The notes: generated by a model not told the origin, from the letters alone. Counted from the stretch's first letter, positions 1 to 7,384 are shown. The stretch is 12,192 bases of DNA from Actinomycetota bacterium (GCA_005883175.1 VAYV01000179.1:1-12192); one strand, 5' to 3'. A program made the numbers and translations.

Positions 1-102
1 TGAGTTGGGGGAGTCAAACTCCCTACTCCCCTCGCTATGGATCTGCCTTTTGGCGTCGGAGCGCCATGGCTCGGGACGGGAGATGCGGTCGGTGTTCATC
101 AC
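1..102 (-). CDS. Possible 5' end of an unrecognised gene, running off the window edge
   Basis: A minus-strand frame opens at ATG 99-97, or at GTG 102-100 directly before it, and stays open to base 1, giving 33-34 residues beginning MNTDRISRPEPWRSD. The main support is a GGAGG at 114-110, 7 nt before the GTG and 10 nt before the ATG, which is a good ribosome-binding site and spacing. The peptide is polar and charged, has no signal peptide or membrane segment, and matches no family I recognise. An open frame of this length is weak evidence in GC-rich DNA. It lies about 300 nt past the last binding-protein gene, so it would probably be a separate transcription unit. It could equally be chance. 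Confidence 0.35.
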   Translation of the reverse strand, partial: MMNTDRISRPEPWRSDAKRQIHSEGSREFDSPNS

Positions 103-410
103 GTCCCGGCCTCCGATCGCAAGGGTGAGCAGCAGCCGTTGACTGATCCCTCAATACCCTTCCCGAGCTCCGAAGCAAACGTCAAATGTGCCGTCATCGA
201 TCTTGAGGAGCTTGTTCACTAGAGAAATAGATCGCTGGGCGAAAGAGGAGACGGCCTGGGTGGCAGGTCGTTGGTCTCATCGCTTTCTTGGTCGGGCCGG
301 GGCATCTCGCCGGGCGCTTCGACGTTTCACCAGGTCAGATCGTGTGCGGGTGAGAGGTACCTATTCCAGCACACCCGCGAAAGCGGAACGCAGGATAGCA
401 ACTGGCAGCT
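103..410. other. Intergenic stretch without a convincing gene
   Basis: This stretch of about 308 bases follows the last binding-protein gene. No frame on either strand shows a recognisable protein, and I could not fold a tRNA in it. It looks less GC-rich than the flanking genes. After the TGA at 411 there is a short hairpin, ccgc-gaaa-gcgg at 375-386 on the plus strand, but no T-run follows on the minus strand, so no standard Rho-independent terminator can be called. A very weak minus-strand promoter-like pair lies upstream of the possible gene at 102: TTGCTT (178-173) and TATTGA (156-151), 16 nt apart. Confidence 0.6.
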
Positions 411-1961
411 TCAGCTCACCGACCACTGTTCGGCATTCCAGAACGGGCCGTCGGCCTCGGCGTTCGCCACGAGGCCGTGCGCGCGCGCAGATGCGACCAG
501 CGAGATCGTGAGCGTCGCGACGGGGAGGACCGGGATCACCGCCGCGAGGCGCGCTTCCGAGGCCTCTTTCGTCACGACTGCGGCCGATGCATCTTCGGCA
601 GACAGGTCGCCGTTCAGGCGCTGATCCGACAGTCGCGCAACGTTGAGCAGCTTCCCGCCGCTCGCGAAGCGCGCGCGCAGCGCCCCGTCGGGCGGGTCGC
701 GCCACTCGAGGATCGCCGCCTCGAAGCGCGGCCCGGTCAGCCAGCTGCTCATGATCTCATCGACCGGAAGGAACACCGTCTGCACGTCGATGCTCGCTTG
801 CGCGGCTTGGTACTGGATCGCGCGCGCGAGCACTTGGCCGAGCCCGTCTGAGTCGGCGATGGCGATCGTGAACGACAGCTTCGTCCCGCCCTTCGAGCGG
901 ATAGGCACGCCTCGCCAGCCGTCGGCCGACAGCGTCGCGCGCGCGCGATCGACCTTCCCGTAGACGGCGAACGGCGCGCTCGTGCCCGGCGGGATCGCGT
1001 CAAGCTTCGAGCCTTCCGTCTGAACCAAACCCCGGACGAGCCGCCCTCGGTCGATGCTGTCGGCGAACGCGCGCCGCACCCGAACGTCTCCCAACAGCTT
1101 CGACCGCGTGTTCATCACGATGCCCATCGACGTTTGCCCCGCATCCGTCGTCACCGATGCGCCGGCGACGCGCTTCGTCCAGTCGGGGGCCTGGTAGGGG
1201 CCGAGCGCGTCCACCTGTCCTCGCCGGAACAACGTCAACGCGCCGAGCGCATCGGGCACGAACACCACCCGCAGCCGCAAGAGCCGAGGCTTACCACCCC
1301 AGGCGTGCGGGTTCGGCTCGAAGATCATGTCGAGCCCGCGGTGCCACGCCTTCAGGACGAACGCGCCGCCCGAAACCGGCCAGCCGCTCGACAGAAACGC
1401 GAGTCGTCGCGGCGTCGAGAGGGCGTGCGCCGGAAGCACACCGAGGCCGGCCGAGAAGAGGTCGCCCCATCGCCGGAACGGCGCGCGGAACTCGATGCGC
1501 GCGCGCTTCGGCGTCAGCGCCACGATGCGCGCGATCTGGTCGTAACCCTCGCGCGCGATCTGGCCGCGCGCGGCGAGCTGCCACGTGAACAGCAGATCGT
1601 CAACCGTGATCGGCTGCCCGTCGCTCCAGGTCGCATCCCGCCGCAGCGTGAGGGTGACCGAGAACGGAGGGCCGTTGGACACAACGGGTTCCGATTCGAG
1701 CAGCCATCGCTCTCGCGCCCCGGACGGCGTGATCTTGTATAGGCCGGGCATGAGCAGGCGCGCGAGGTCGCGCGTCGCCGGTGTGTCGCCGGCAGGCACG
1801 AACGGATCCAGCGTCGCGGGCTCCGCCGGGTACGCGATCGTGAGCGTTCCGCTCGCCGGTCGGGAGACCGACGGCGTCGGCTGCGCGCCGTTGTGGGAGG
1901 GACAGCCGCTCGCCAGCAGGGCCAGCAAGGCGAGGGCCGCGGCCGGCCGGCCCGCTCTCAT
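411..1961 (-). CDS. ABC transporter substrate-binding lipoprotein, family 5 (third of the downstream trio)
   Basis: This predicted 516-residue extracytoplasmic solute-binding protein of the SBP_bac_5 (oligopeptide/dipeptide/nickel) family would capture a small peptide or similar solute outside the cell for a membrane permease. It begins with a lipoprotein signal: basic MRAGR, an Ala/Leu core and lipobox LASGC, with Cys20 as the likely lipid anchor. The early segment LRRDATWSDGQPITVDDLLF is the usual family 5 signature region, and DVRVRRAFADSIDRGRLV matches the conserved helix in the second lobe. ATG 1961 is preferred to a longer frame from 2006, because that would add 15 residues before the signal and overlap the upstream gene. 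It lies 4 nt after the previous stop with no clear ribosome-binding site, so translation is probably coupled. Ligand unknown. Stop TGA at 413-411. Confidence 0.9.
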   Translation of the reverse strand: MRAGRPAAALALLALLASGCPSHNGAQPTPSVSRPASGTLTIAYPAEPATLDPFVPAGDTPATRDLARLLMPGLYKITPSGARERWLLESEPVVSNGPPFSVTLTLRRDATWSDGQPITVDDLLFTWQLAARGQIAREGYDQIARIVALTPKRARIEFRAPFRRWGDLFSAGLGVLPAHALSTPRRLAFLSSGWPVSGGAFVLKAWHRGLDMIFEPNPHAWGGKPRLLRLRVVFVPDALGALTLFRRGQVDALGPYQAPDWTKRVAGASVTTDAGQTSMGIVMNTRSKLLGDVRVRRAFADSIDRGRLVRGLVQTEGSKLDAIPPGTSAPFAVYGKVDRARATLSADGWRGVPIRSKGGTKLSFTIAIADSDGLGQVLARAIQYQAAQASIDVQTVFLPVDEIMSSWLTGPRFEAAILEWRDPPDGALRARFASGGKLLNVARLSDQRLNGDLSAEDASAAVVTKEASEARLAAVIPVLPVATLTISLVASARAHGLVANAEADGPFWNAEQWSVS

Positions 1962-1965
1962 ACGG

Positions 1966-3543
1966 TTACGAAAGCCAGATCGCCGACGCGTCGAACATGC
2001 CGGCACCGTCGAGCGCGAAGCCGTTCACGCGCGACGACACGGCCAAGCGATTCCGGTAGAAGACGATCGGGATGATCGGCATGAGGGCGAACGCCCGCTT
2101 CTCTGCGCCGGCATAAGCGGCGAGCCGTGCGGTTTCCACTTTCCTCGCGCGCGCGGCCGCGATGTCGGCGTCGAACCGGCCGAACTGGAACCCGATCCGG
2201 TTGTTCGGCGATCCGGTCAGCAGCTGCTGGGCGAGGAAGCCGTCCGGTGACGGAACGTTCTGGATCCAGCCGAGCTCCGCGAAGTCTTGGCCGCCCTTGT
2301 TCAACAGCTTCGTGTACTCGTCGGCGGTGTGTGAGCGCAGCGACGCGTGGAACCCGACCGCGTTCAAGTCTTTGGCGATCGCCTGTGCGACCGACTTGCT
2401 CGTCGGCTCCCCCAGGTAATCGATCGAGATCGACGGGCGCGGGTGGCTTCTGAACTTGGCCGCAAGCAGCAAGCGCGCGCGATTCTGATTGAAGGTGCAG
2501 TTCGCGCACGCGCCGGGAACATACCCGCGAACACCGGCGGGGATCAGGCCGGTCGCGGCGTCCTTCGTGCTCTTGAAGACGTCGCTCGCGATCGCGTTCC
2601 GATCGATCGCGAGCGACATGGCGATGCGCACGTTGAGGTCTTGATACTTCGGGAGCTTGAGGTTGGGTCCGAACGACAGCGTGGCCCACACGGGTGTGAA
2701 GCCGCGTTGATCGAACCCTTTCCCCGACGCGACCTGGTCGGCCGGCACGTCTGTCACGTCCGTCTGGCCGCCCTGAAACGCGCTCCAGCCGGCGCCGGTG
2801 GTGACGACGTGGAACTTGATGCCGTCGAGGTACGCCTTCGTTCCGTAGTAGTCGTCGGTGCGCGCGAGCGTCGCTTGCGATTCGGCCGTCGCACTGACGA
2901 CGTGGAACGGACCGTTGCCCACCGGGGTGGTCTTGAGCCCGTTGGTCGAGCCGCCGTACACGCGGACGGGGATCGGCGCGAACCCTGGGTCGGCGAGGCT
3001 GTAGGGAAGCTCATAGAAGGGGCGGTCGAGCTTGATCACGAGCTTCCCGTCGTTGGGGGCGCTCACGCCGGCGAGCGACTTCGCCTTGCCCAGCACCTGC
3101 GCCGCCGCATAGCCGGTGATGGGCTGCAGCTCGTAGGCGATGTCCGACTTCAGCGCCTTCTGCGCGATGCGGTCGAACGCGAACTTGAAGTCGCGCGCGC
3201 GCACCGGGTCCCCGTTCGAATACTTGGCCGGCGCGATCGAGAACGTCCACGTCTTCCCGTCGGCCGACGTCGTCCACGACGAAGCGGCGGCGGGCTTCAC
3301 CAACCCGGTCGTGGCGTCGATCTTGGTCAGGGAGTCGAAGATCTGGGACACGACCAGGATCGCCCCTCGGCCCGACGCTTTCGCAGGGTCGAGCGTCCCG
3401 AGGTCGCGGATCGAGACGTCGAGCGTCCCTCCGGCGTGCGGCGTCGTGGACGCGTGCTTCTTGCTCGTGCAGCCGGCCAGCAACGTGAGGAGGGCGGCCA
3501 GCGCGAGGGCGCCGTAGGTCAGGGAGCGGGGTCGCCCGCGCAC
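1966..3543 (-). CDS. ABC transporter substrate-binding lipoprotein, family 5 (directly after secG)
   Basis: This predicted 525-residue family 5 solute-binding lipoprotein would act on the outer face of the membrane. It starts with MRGRPRSLTYG, an Ala/Leu core and lipobox LLAGC (Cys25). The body shows GGTLDVSIRDLGTLDPAKAS near the N-terminus, then the signature region around KYSNGDPVRARDFKFAFDR, and DLNVRIAMSLAIDRNAIASD in the second lobe. A CxxC pair in GACANCTF could form a disulfide. The GTG at 3543 is chosen because it gives a clean signal peptide 2 nt after the secG stop. The frame stays open upstream to 3771, but that part is out-of-frame secG sequence. There is no good ribosome-binding site, so coupling to secG is likely. 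Stop TAA at 1968-1966. The solute cannot be told from sequence. Confidence 0.9.
   Translation of the reverse strand: MRGRPRSLTYGALALAALLTLLAGCTSKKHASTTPHAGGTLDVSIRDLGTLDPAKASGRGAILVVSQIFDSLTKIDATTGLVKPAAASSWTTSADGKTWTFSIAPAKYSNGDPVRARDFKFAFDRIAQKALKSDIAYELQPITGYAAAQVLGKAKSLAGVSAPNDGKLVIKLDRPFYELPYSLADPGFAPIPVRVYGGSTNGLKTTPVGNGPFHVVSATAESQATLARTDDYYGTKAYLDGIKFHVVTTGAGWSAFQGGQTDVTDVPADQVASGKGFDQRGFTPVWATLSFGPNLKLPKYQDLNVRIAMSLAIDRNAIASDVFKSTKDAATGLIPAGVRGYVPGACANCTFNQNRARLLLAAKFRSHPRPSISIDYLGEPTSKSVAQAIAKDLNAVGFHASLRSHTADEYTKLLNKGGQDFAELGWIQNVPSPDGFLAQQLLTGSPNNRIGFQFGRFDADIAAARARKVETARLAAYAGAEKRAFALMPIIPIVFYRNRLAVSSRVNGFALDGAGMFDASAIWLS
2581..2617. repeat. Perfect 14-bp inverted repeat inside a binding-protein gene
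   Basis: The arms gtcgctcgcgatcg (2581-2594) and cgatcgcgagcgac (2604-2617) are exact reverse complements separated by 9 nt. They lie in the codons for SLAIDRNAIASD, a conserved family 5 segment, so part of the symmetry may follow from codon choice. In mRNA this would be a strong hairpin within the coding region. Confidence 0.7.
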
Positions 3544-3545
3544 CG

Positions 3546-3767
3546 CTACTTGATGCGGTAGAAGAGGGCGACCGTCGTGATCGCGAAGATGATCGCAGCG
3601 ATGACGGTCAGGCGGTCGAGGTTCTTCTCGACCACGGTGGAACCTCCCGACGTCATTCCCCCGCCGAACATCTCCGACAAGCCGCCACCGCGCCCAGCGT
3701 GCAGCAAGATGAACAGCACGAGGACCAGTGCGGCGATGATGTGGACGGTCACGATCGCTGCGGTCAC
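3546..3767 (-). CDS. secG: Preprotein translocase subunit SecG
   Basis: This 73-residue SecG is a small subunit of the SecYEG channel that supports SecA-driven export through the cytoplasmic membrane. It has the standard layout. The first membrane helix (about residues 4-22) ends in the conserved LLHAGRGGGLSEMFGGG loop. A short hydrophilic stretch, TSGGSTVVEKNLDR, follows, and then a second helix of about 19 residues ending FYRIK. The length is normal for the family. The start is GTG, fixed by a GGAGG at 3778-3774 with a 6-nt spacer. It lies 69 nt after one binding-lipoprotein gene and 2 nt before the next. In many Gram-positive genomes secG follows gap, pgk and tpi; here peptide-transport genes surround it, all of whose binding proteins need Sec export. 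Stop TAG at 3548-3546. Confidence 0.95.
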   Translation of the reverse strand: MTAAIVTVHIIAALVLVLFILLHAGRGGGLSEMFGGGMTSGGSTVVEKNLDRLTVIAAIIFAITTVALFYRIK

Positions 3768-3773
3768 TCAAGG

Positions 3774-3804
3774 CCTCCGTTTCGGATCACGGCCGCAAAT
3801 CCTA
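3774..3804 (-). promoter_or_regulatory. Possible secG promoter (-10-like box) and its ribosome-binding site
   Basis: The 69-nt gap before secG holds a TAGGAT (3804-3799) that fits the TAnnnT pattern of actinobacterial -10 boxes, with no recognisable -35. GGAGG at 3778-3774 is a strong ribosome-binding site that settles the GTG start. The ribosome-binding site is clear; the promoter is tentative. If real, it would let secG and the two following binding-protein genes be expressed without the importer genes upstream. Confidence 0.35.
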
Positions 3805-3836
3805 CCATCGGCCCTGCGCGGTGGCGGGACGCACGG

Positions 3837-5408
3837 TCACTGCAGCCACAGCGCGGTCGGATCGCCGCGCGGCCACATCGGCGCGGGTGTGAAACCCTTC
3901 ACACGCTGCGATAACGAGAGGTCATCGGCCGTCCAGATGAGCGGGACGAGCGCGCCCGTCGAGACCACCGCGGCGTCGGCCGCGGCCCATGTGGGGGCGG
4001 CGTTCGCGGCCGGGGCGCTCGACGCCGACGCCAAGGCGCGCGCCACCGCGCGCGCGTTGAGATGCGCGTAGTCGGCCGCCATCGCGAGCGTGCCGAGCAC
4101 GTCGCGCCCGGCGAGGCCGGGCCAGTCGGCGCACCACGTCGCGATCCCCATCGGGACGCGCGCGGAAAGCTGCTCGTAGAAAGACGGATAGAGCGTGGCC
4201 GCCGGGACGAAGACCGGCCTCAGCGTGATTCCGGCGCGCGCGAGCAGCGTGCGCAGGATCGCCGCCTCCGCGCGATCACGCGGCGACGAAGCGACAACGA
4301 TCCGCACGGCGAAGCGCGGCAGCTTCACCGATGCGAGCAGCCTGCGCGCCCGCCCGAGATCCTCCGGCACGACCGGCCTCGTGTCGTGGCCGGTAACCGT
4401 CGGCGGCAACAAACGGGTCGCCGGCGTCCCACCCGGTGCCGCTCCGTCGAACCGCGCGCGCACCACGGCCGCGGCGACGGCGAGGCGCACCGCCGCCTTG
4501 TTGAACGGCGCAACGGCTGCGTTCATGAACAGGTAGCGCGTGCACCCGTTCCCCGACCGGACGGCGCGCGCGCCCTTCGGGAACGCGGTCGTCCCTGCGT
4601 GGAGGTCGGGCGCGCCGGTATCGAGGACGAGGTCGGCGGTGCCGGCGACGGTTCGAGCGAACGCACGCGCCGGCGGAATGCCGATCGTCGCGTCGATGCC
4701 GTCGACGTACCCGGCTCGGACCGGGTCGGTGCCTGCGTCCCACGCGGGGTTGCGCACGAGCGAGATCGAACGCTCGGGAACGTATGACGCGAGCCGATAC
4801 GGACCGCTCGGCGCGATGCGATCGGGTGAGACGTCGCCGGGCGCGGGCGTGTTCGCCGGAACGACGGCCGCTTGCGGTTGCGCGAGGATCCACGGTAGGT
4901 CGGGCGTCACGCGGCTGAGCGAGATCACCAGCGACTCATCGTCGGGAGCCGTGATCGATGTGATCGAGCTCAAGAACGGCGCGATGCCGAGGCCGCTCGA
5001 TATGACGCGCTGGATCGACGCGCGCACGTCGGACGCGCGGATCGGGCGCGACGCCGGCGCGCCGAACTTGATCCCGCCGCGGAGATGGAACCGGTAGGTC
5101 AGCCCGTCGGGTGAAACCGACGGCATCGCCGAGGCAAGGTCGGGTACAGGGTTCCCGCCGTCGGGCGCCGGCATGTCGGGGAATGCGAGCAGCCCTCGGT
5201 ACAGCGCGCGCACGAAGAACCAGGCCGACGGGCGCGCGGCGCGCGACGGGTCGAGCGAGTCGACGTCGTCGGACAACGTGACGTGAAGCGTTCCGCCGCG
5301 CACGGGCGTGCCCGTCGCGTGCGGGCGCGGCGGCGGCTTCCCGGGACAGGCAGTGAGCGCGATCGCGAGGAGAAGCGCTGCGGCGAGGCTAGCTCTTCTT
5401 GGGCGCAA
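3837..5408 (-). CDS. ABC transporter substrate-binding lipoprotein, family 5 (directly after oppF)
   Basis: This predicted 523-residue family 5 solute-binding lipoprotein has signal peptide MRPRR, an Ala/Leu core and a textbook lipobox LTAC (Cys21), followed by a proline-rich linker and then RGGTLHVTLSDDVDSLDPSR. The signature region is around FHLRGGIKFGAPASRPIRAS. The start is a TTG at 5408, the only start codon that gives this signal peptide. It lies inside the end of oppF (20-nt overlap), so it probably relies on ribosomes finishing oppF. A weak GGAG sits too close to be ideal. The second-lobe helix is unusually alanine-rich (RLAVAAAVVRARFDG). The stop TGA at 3839-3837 is followed by a 69-nt gap to secG. 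The ligand is unknown; proximity to the importer suggests a peptide or another solute using the same permease. Confidence 0.88.
   Translation of the reverse strand: MRPRRASLAAALLLAIALTACPGKPPPRPHATGTPVRGGTLHVTLSDDVDSLDPSRAARPSAWFFVRALYRGLLAFPDMPAPDGGNPVPDLASAMPSVSPDGLTYRFHLRGGIKFGAPASRPIRASDVRASIQRVISSGLGIAPFLSSITSITAPDDESLVISLSRVTPDLPWILAQPQAAVVPANTPAPGDVSPDRIAPSGPYRLASYVPERSISLVRNPAWDAGTDPVRAGYVDGIDATIGIPPARAFARTVAGTADLVLDTGAPDLHAGTTAFPKGARAVRSGNGCTRYLFMNAAVAPFNKAAVRLAVAAAVVRARFDGAAPGGTPATRLLPPTVTGHDTRPVVPEDLGRARRLLASVKLPRFAVRIVVASSPRDRAEAAILRTLLARAGITLRPVFVPAATLYPSFYEQLSARVPMGIATWCADWPGLAGRDVLGTLAMAADYAHLNARAVARALASASSAPAANAAPTWAAADAAVVSTGALVPLIWTADDLSLSQRVKGFTPAPMWPRGDPTALWLQ
5294..5332. 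repeat. Nested inverted repeats in the linker codons of a binding-protein gene
   Basis: Outer arms cgccgcgc (5294-5301) and gcgcggcg (5325-5332) flank an inner hairpin acgggc-gt-gcccgt (5302-5315). The region encodes the linker just after the lipobox (PHATGTPVRGG). It may be only a consequence of GC-rich Pro/Arg/Gly codons. Confidence 0.5.
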
Positions 5409-6291
5409 GGCTCCGGTCTTCGAGCGGGAAATGGCACGCCGCCACTTGGCCGGGATGGTGCGGCAGCAGCTCGGGCTCCTCGTCGCGGCAACGCGGGTGC
5501 ACGCGGCCGAGGCCTTCTCGCTCTGCGATCTCTCGCGTGCGAGGGCAGCGCGGGTGGAAGCGGCAGCCCGACGGTGGGTTGATCGGCGACGGGACGTCTC
5601 CCTGCAGGATGATCCGCTCGCGCTTCATGCGAGGATCAGGGATCGGCACCGCCGTGAGCAGCGCGCCCGAGTACGGATGCTTGGGATCTCGGTAAAGGGT
5701 CTCGCCGTCGGCGGACTCAACGATCTTCCCCAGGTACATGACCGATACGCGATCGCTCATGTGCTTCACGACGGCCAGGTCGTGGGCGATGAACAGGTAC
5801 GTGAGGTTGAACTCTTCCTGCAGGTCCTCGAGCAGGTTCAGCACCTGCGCCTGAACCGACACGTCCAGCGCCGACACCGGCTCGTCGGCAACGATGAGCC
5901 GGGGCCGGAGTGCGAGCGCGCGCGCGACGCCGATCCGCTGGCGCTGACCGCCGGAGAACTCGTGCGGGAACCGGTTGTAGTGCTCGGGGTTCAATCCAAC
6001 CAGCCGCATCAGCTCTTGGACCTCGCCCTTGATCTTCTGCTTCGGGACCGTCTTGTGGATGCGCATCGGCTCCCCGACGATCGAGCCGACCGTCTTTCGC
6101 GGATTCAAGCTCGCGTAGGGATCTTGGAAGACCATCTGCATGTCCTTGCGGACCGGCCGCATACCCCGGCGGGAGAGCTTCGTGATGTCCTTCCCGTCGA
6201 AGAGGATCTGTCCCTCGGTCACGTCCATCAGCTTCATGATGAGCCGCGCCGTCGTGGACTTGCCGCAACCGGTCTCCCCCACGAGCCCCAC
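5389..6291 (-). CDS. OppF-type ATP-binding core, readable remainder of the broken gene
   Basis: This is the 300-residue open part from a GTG at 6291. It holds Walker A (GETGCGKST, residues 5-13), the Q-loop (MVFQDP), signature FSGGQRQR, Walker B (RLIVADEP), the D-loop SALD and the switch histidine in FIAHD. A cysteine-bearing tail (CRFHPRCPR...ACH) is typical of oligopeptide-importer ATPases. It hydrolyses ATP with OppD in the intact system. The GTG has no ribosome-binding site and lies only four residues before Walker A, so as written the product would lack the nucleotide-base-stacking region and probably would not work. The gene core is clear; expression from this start is doubtful. Confidence 0.7.
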   Translation of the reverse strand: MGLVGETGCGKSTTARLIMKLMDVTEGQILFDGKDITKLSRRGMRPVRKDMQMVFQDPYASLNPRKTVGSIVGEPMRIHKTVPKQKIKGEVQELMRLVGLNPEHYNRFPHEFSGGQRQRIGVARALALRPRLIVADEPVSALDVSVQAQVLNLLEDLQEEFNLTYLFIAHDLAVVKHMSDRVSVMYLGKIVESADGETLYRDPKHPYSGALLTAVPIPDPRMKRERIILQGDVPSPINPPSGCRFHPRCPRTREIAEREGLGRVHPRCRDEEPELLPHHPGQVAACHFPLEDRSLAPKKS

Positions 6292-6377
6292 CGTCTCATC
6301 ACGCCGATCAGCTGCACCAAAGGTTCGCGCGACGGCGCCGGCTGGATGGGGGCGTCCTCGCGCACCTCGACGCTCAT
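5389..6377 (-). pseudogene. oppF: oppF-like ATPase gene broken near its 5' end (deletion with frameshift)
   Basis: The original start looks intact. ATG 6377 overlaps the oppD stop as ATGA, and GGAGG (6389-6385) lies 7 nt upstream. From there 26 sensible residues can be read, ending in SREPLVQLIGV, which matches the first strand of OppF-type ATPases. The same frame then gives nonsense (MRRWGSWGRP), while another frame enters the family sequence at DETVGLVGETGCGKST. Compared with OppF as I recall it, about 33 residues between these points are missing, including the A-loop and the second and third strands. Frame arithmetic requires the lost length to be 1 mod 3, for example about 100 nt. The junction is near 6300-6305. 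The rest is normal to the TAG at 5391-5389. An assembly error could give the same picture. Confidence 0.75.
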
Positions 6378-7384
6378 GTGCGAACCTCCACTTGCGACGC
6401 GAAGATCCGCTTCTTCTCCTCGAGCGTCAGGTGACACGCCGACGCGTGGCCGTACTCCTCTTCCTCCAGCGGCGGAACCTCGGTCTTGCACACGTCCATC
6501 ACGTAGGGGCAGCGCGGGTGGAAGGAGCACCCGGACGGCACGAAGATGAGCGAGGGCGGCGCGCCCTTGATCGGCTTCAAGCGCTCTTGCTCCTCATCGA
6601 GCCTGCTGATCGATTGCATGAGCCCCCACGTGTACGGGTGGTGGGCACCGTGATAGATGTGATCGATCGTGCCGGCCTCCACGATCTTCCCCGCGTACAT
6701 CACCTGAACGCGGTCGGTGTGCTCGGCCACGACGCCGAGGTCGTGCGTGATCATGATGACGGCCGTCTGGAACTCGTCCCGCATCCGGTCGATGAGGTCC
6801 AGAATCTGAGCCTGAACGGTCACGTCGAGCGCCGTCGTCGGCTCGTCGGCGATGAGGAGGTCGGGGCTCAGGCACAAGCCCATCGCGATCATCGCGCGCT
6901 GGCGCATCCCGCCGGAGAACTCGTGCGGGTACTGCTTCGCGCGGTCTTCCGGCCGTGGGATGCCGACCCGGTCGAGCATGTCGATCGCGCGTGTGAACGC
7001 GTCCTTCGCGGTCACGTCCTCATGAGCCTGGATCGCTTCTGCGATCTGCTTGCCCACCTTGTACAGCGGATGGAGCGACGACATTGGATCTTGGAAGACC
7101 ATGCCGATCTCGGAACCGCGGATGCGGCGGAACTCGTCGGGGCGGAGCTTCAGCAGGTCTTGGCCGCGGAACAGGATCTGGCCGGTAACGTTGGCGGCTT
7201 TCCGATCGAGCAGGCCCATGAGGGCAAGGAAGGTGACGCTCTTCCCCGATCCGGACTCCCCCACGACACCGAGCCGTTCGCCTGCGTCGAGCGAGAAGCT
7301 CACGCCGTCGACCGCCTTGACGATGCCGTCTCCGGTTGGGAACTGGACGCGGAGGTCTTTGACCTCGAGCAGCTTTTCCGTCAA
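6374..7384 (-). CDS. oppD: Oligopeptide/dipeptide ABC importer ATPase OppD/DppD
   Basis: This complete 336-residue ATPase would power peptide uptake on the inner face of the membrane together with OppF. Walker A is GESGSGKS (42-49), the Q-loop glutamine about 98, the signature FSGGM (156-160), Walker B LLIADE (176-181), and the switch histidine about 214. The C-terminal extension carries Cys286, 292, 299 and 317, in the order typical of this family. In mycobacterial Opp/Dpp structures an equivalent motif binds a [4Fe-4S] cluster; whether it does here is inferred. The TTG at 7384 is taken as the start because the same frame is closed by the oppB stop nine codons upstream and no ATG or GTG lies between. 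An AGG-rich stretch sits about 8 nt before it. The stop overlaps the oppF start as ATGA, so translation is coupled. Confidence 0.95.
   Translation of the reverse strand: MTEKLLEVKDLRVQFPTGDGIVKAVDGVSFSLDAGERLGVVGESGSGKSVTFLALMGLLDRKAANVTGQILFRGQDLLKLRPDEFRRIRGSEIGMVFQDPMSSLHPLYKVGKQIAEAIQAHEDVTAKDAFTRAIDMLDRVGIPRPEDRAKQYPHEFSGGMRQRAMIAMGLCLSPDLLIADEPTTALDVTVQAQILDLIDRMRDEFQTAVIMITHDLGVVAEHTDRVQVMYAGKIVEAGTIDHIYHGAHHPYTWGLMQSISRLDEEQERLKPIKGAPPSLIFVPSGCSFHPRCPYVMDVCKTEVPPLEEEEYGHASACHLTLEEKKRIFASQVEVRT

Noticed and set aside
8..31. T-arm-like hairpin gggagt-caa-actccc suggesting a tRNA end
   Set aside because: The loop is too short and lacks the TTCRANN pattern, and no D-arm, anticodon arm or acceptor partner can be found on either strand.
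375..386. Short hairpin after the last binding-protein gene as a terminator
   Set aside because: Only four base pairs and no T-run in the direction of transcription.
479..1560. Frequent gcgcgc runs as a repeat element or Z-DNA tract
   Set aside because: The runs are short, scattered and in coding frame as Arg/Ala codons; they are explained by GC-rich codon use.
1134..1742. Long plus-strand open frame (202 residues) opposite a binding-protein gene
   Set aside because: It is Arg/Ala/Pro-rich low-information sequence lying wholly antisense to a clear family 5 protein. GC-rich genes commonly leave such open antisense frames.
1962..2006. A longer N-terminus for the last binding protein starting at 2006
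   Set aside because: It would overlap the upstream coding sequence and put 15 extra residues before a well-formed lipoprotein signal that starts at 1961.
2347..3561. A 404-residue plus-strand open frame opposite the binding-protein gene after secG
   Set aside because: Composition is typical of an antisense shadow (Arg/Val/Gly-rich), with no ribosome-binding site and no domains.
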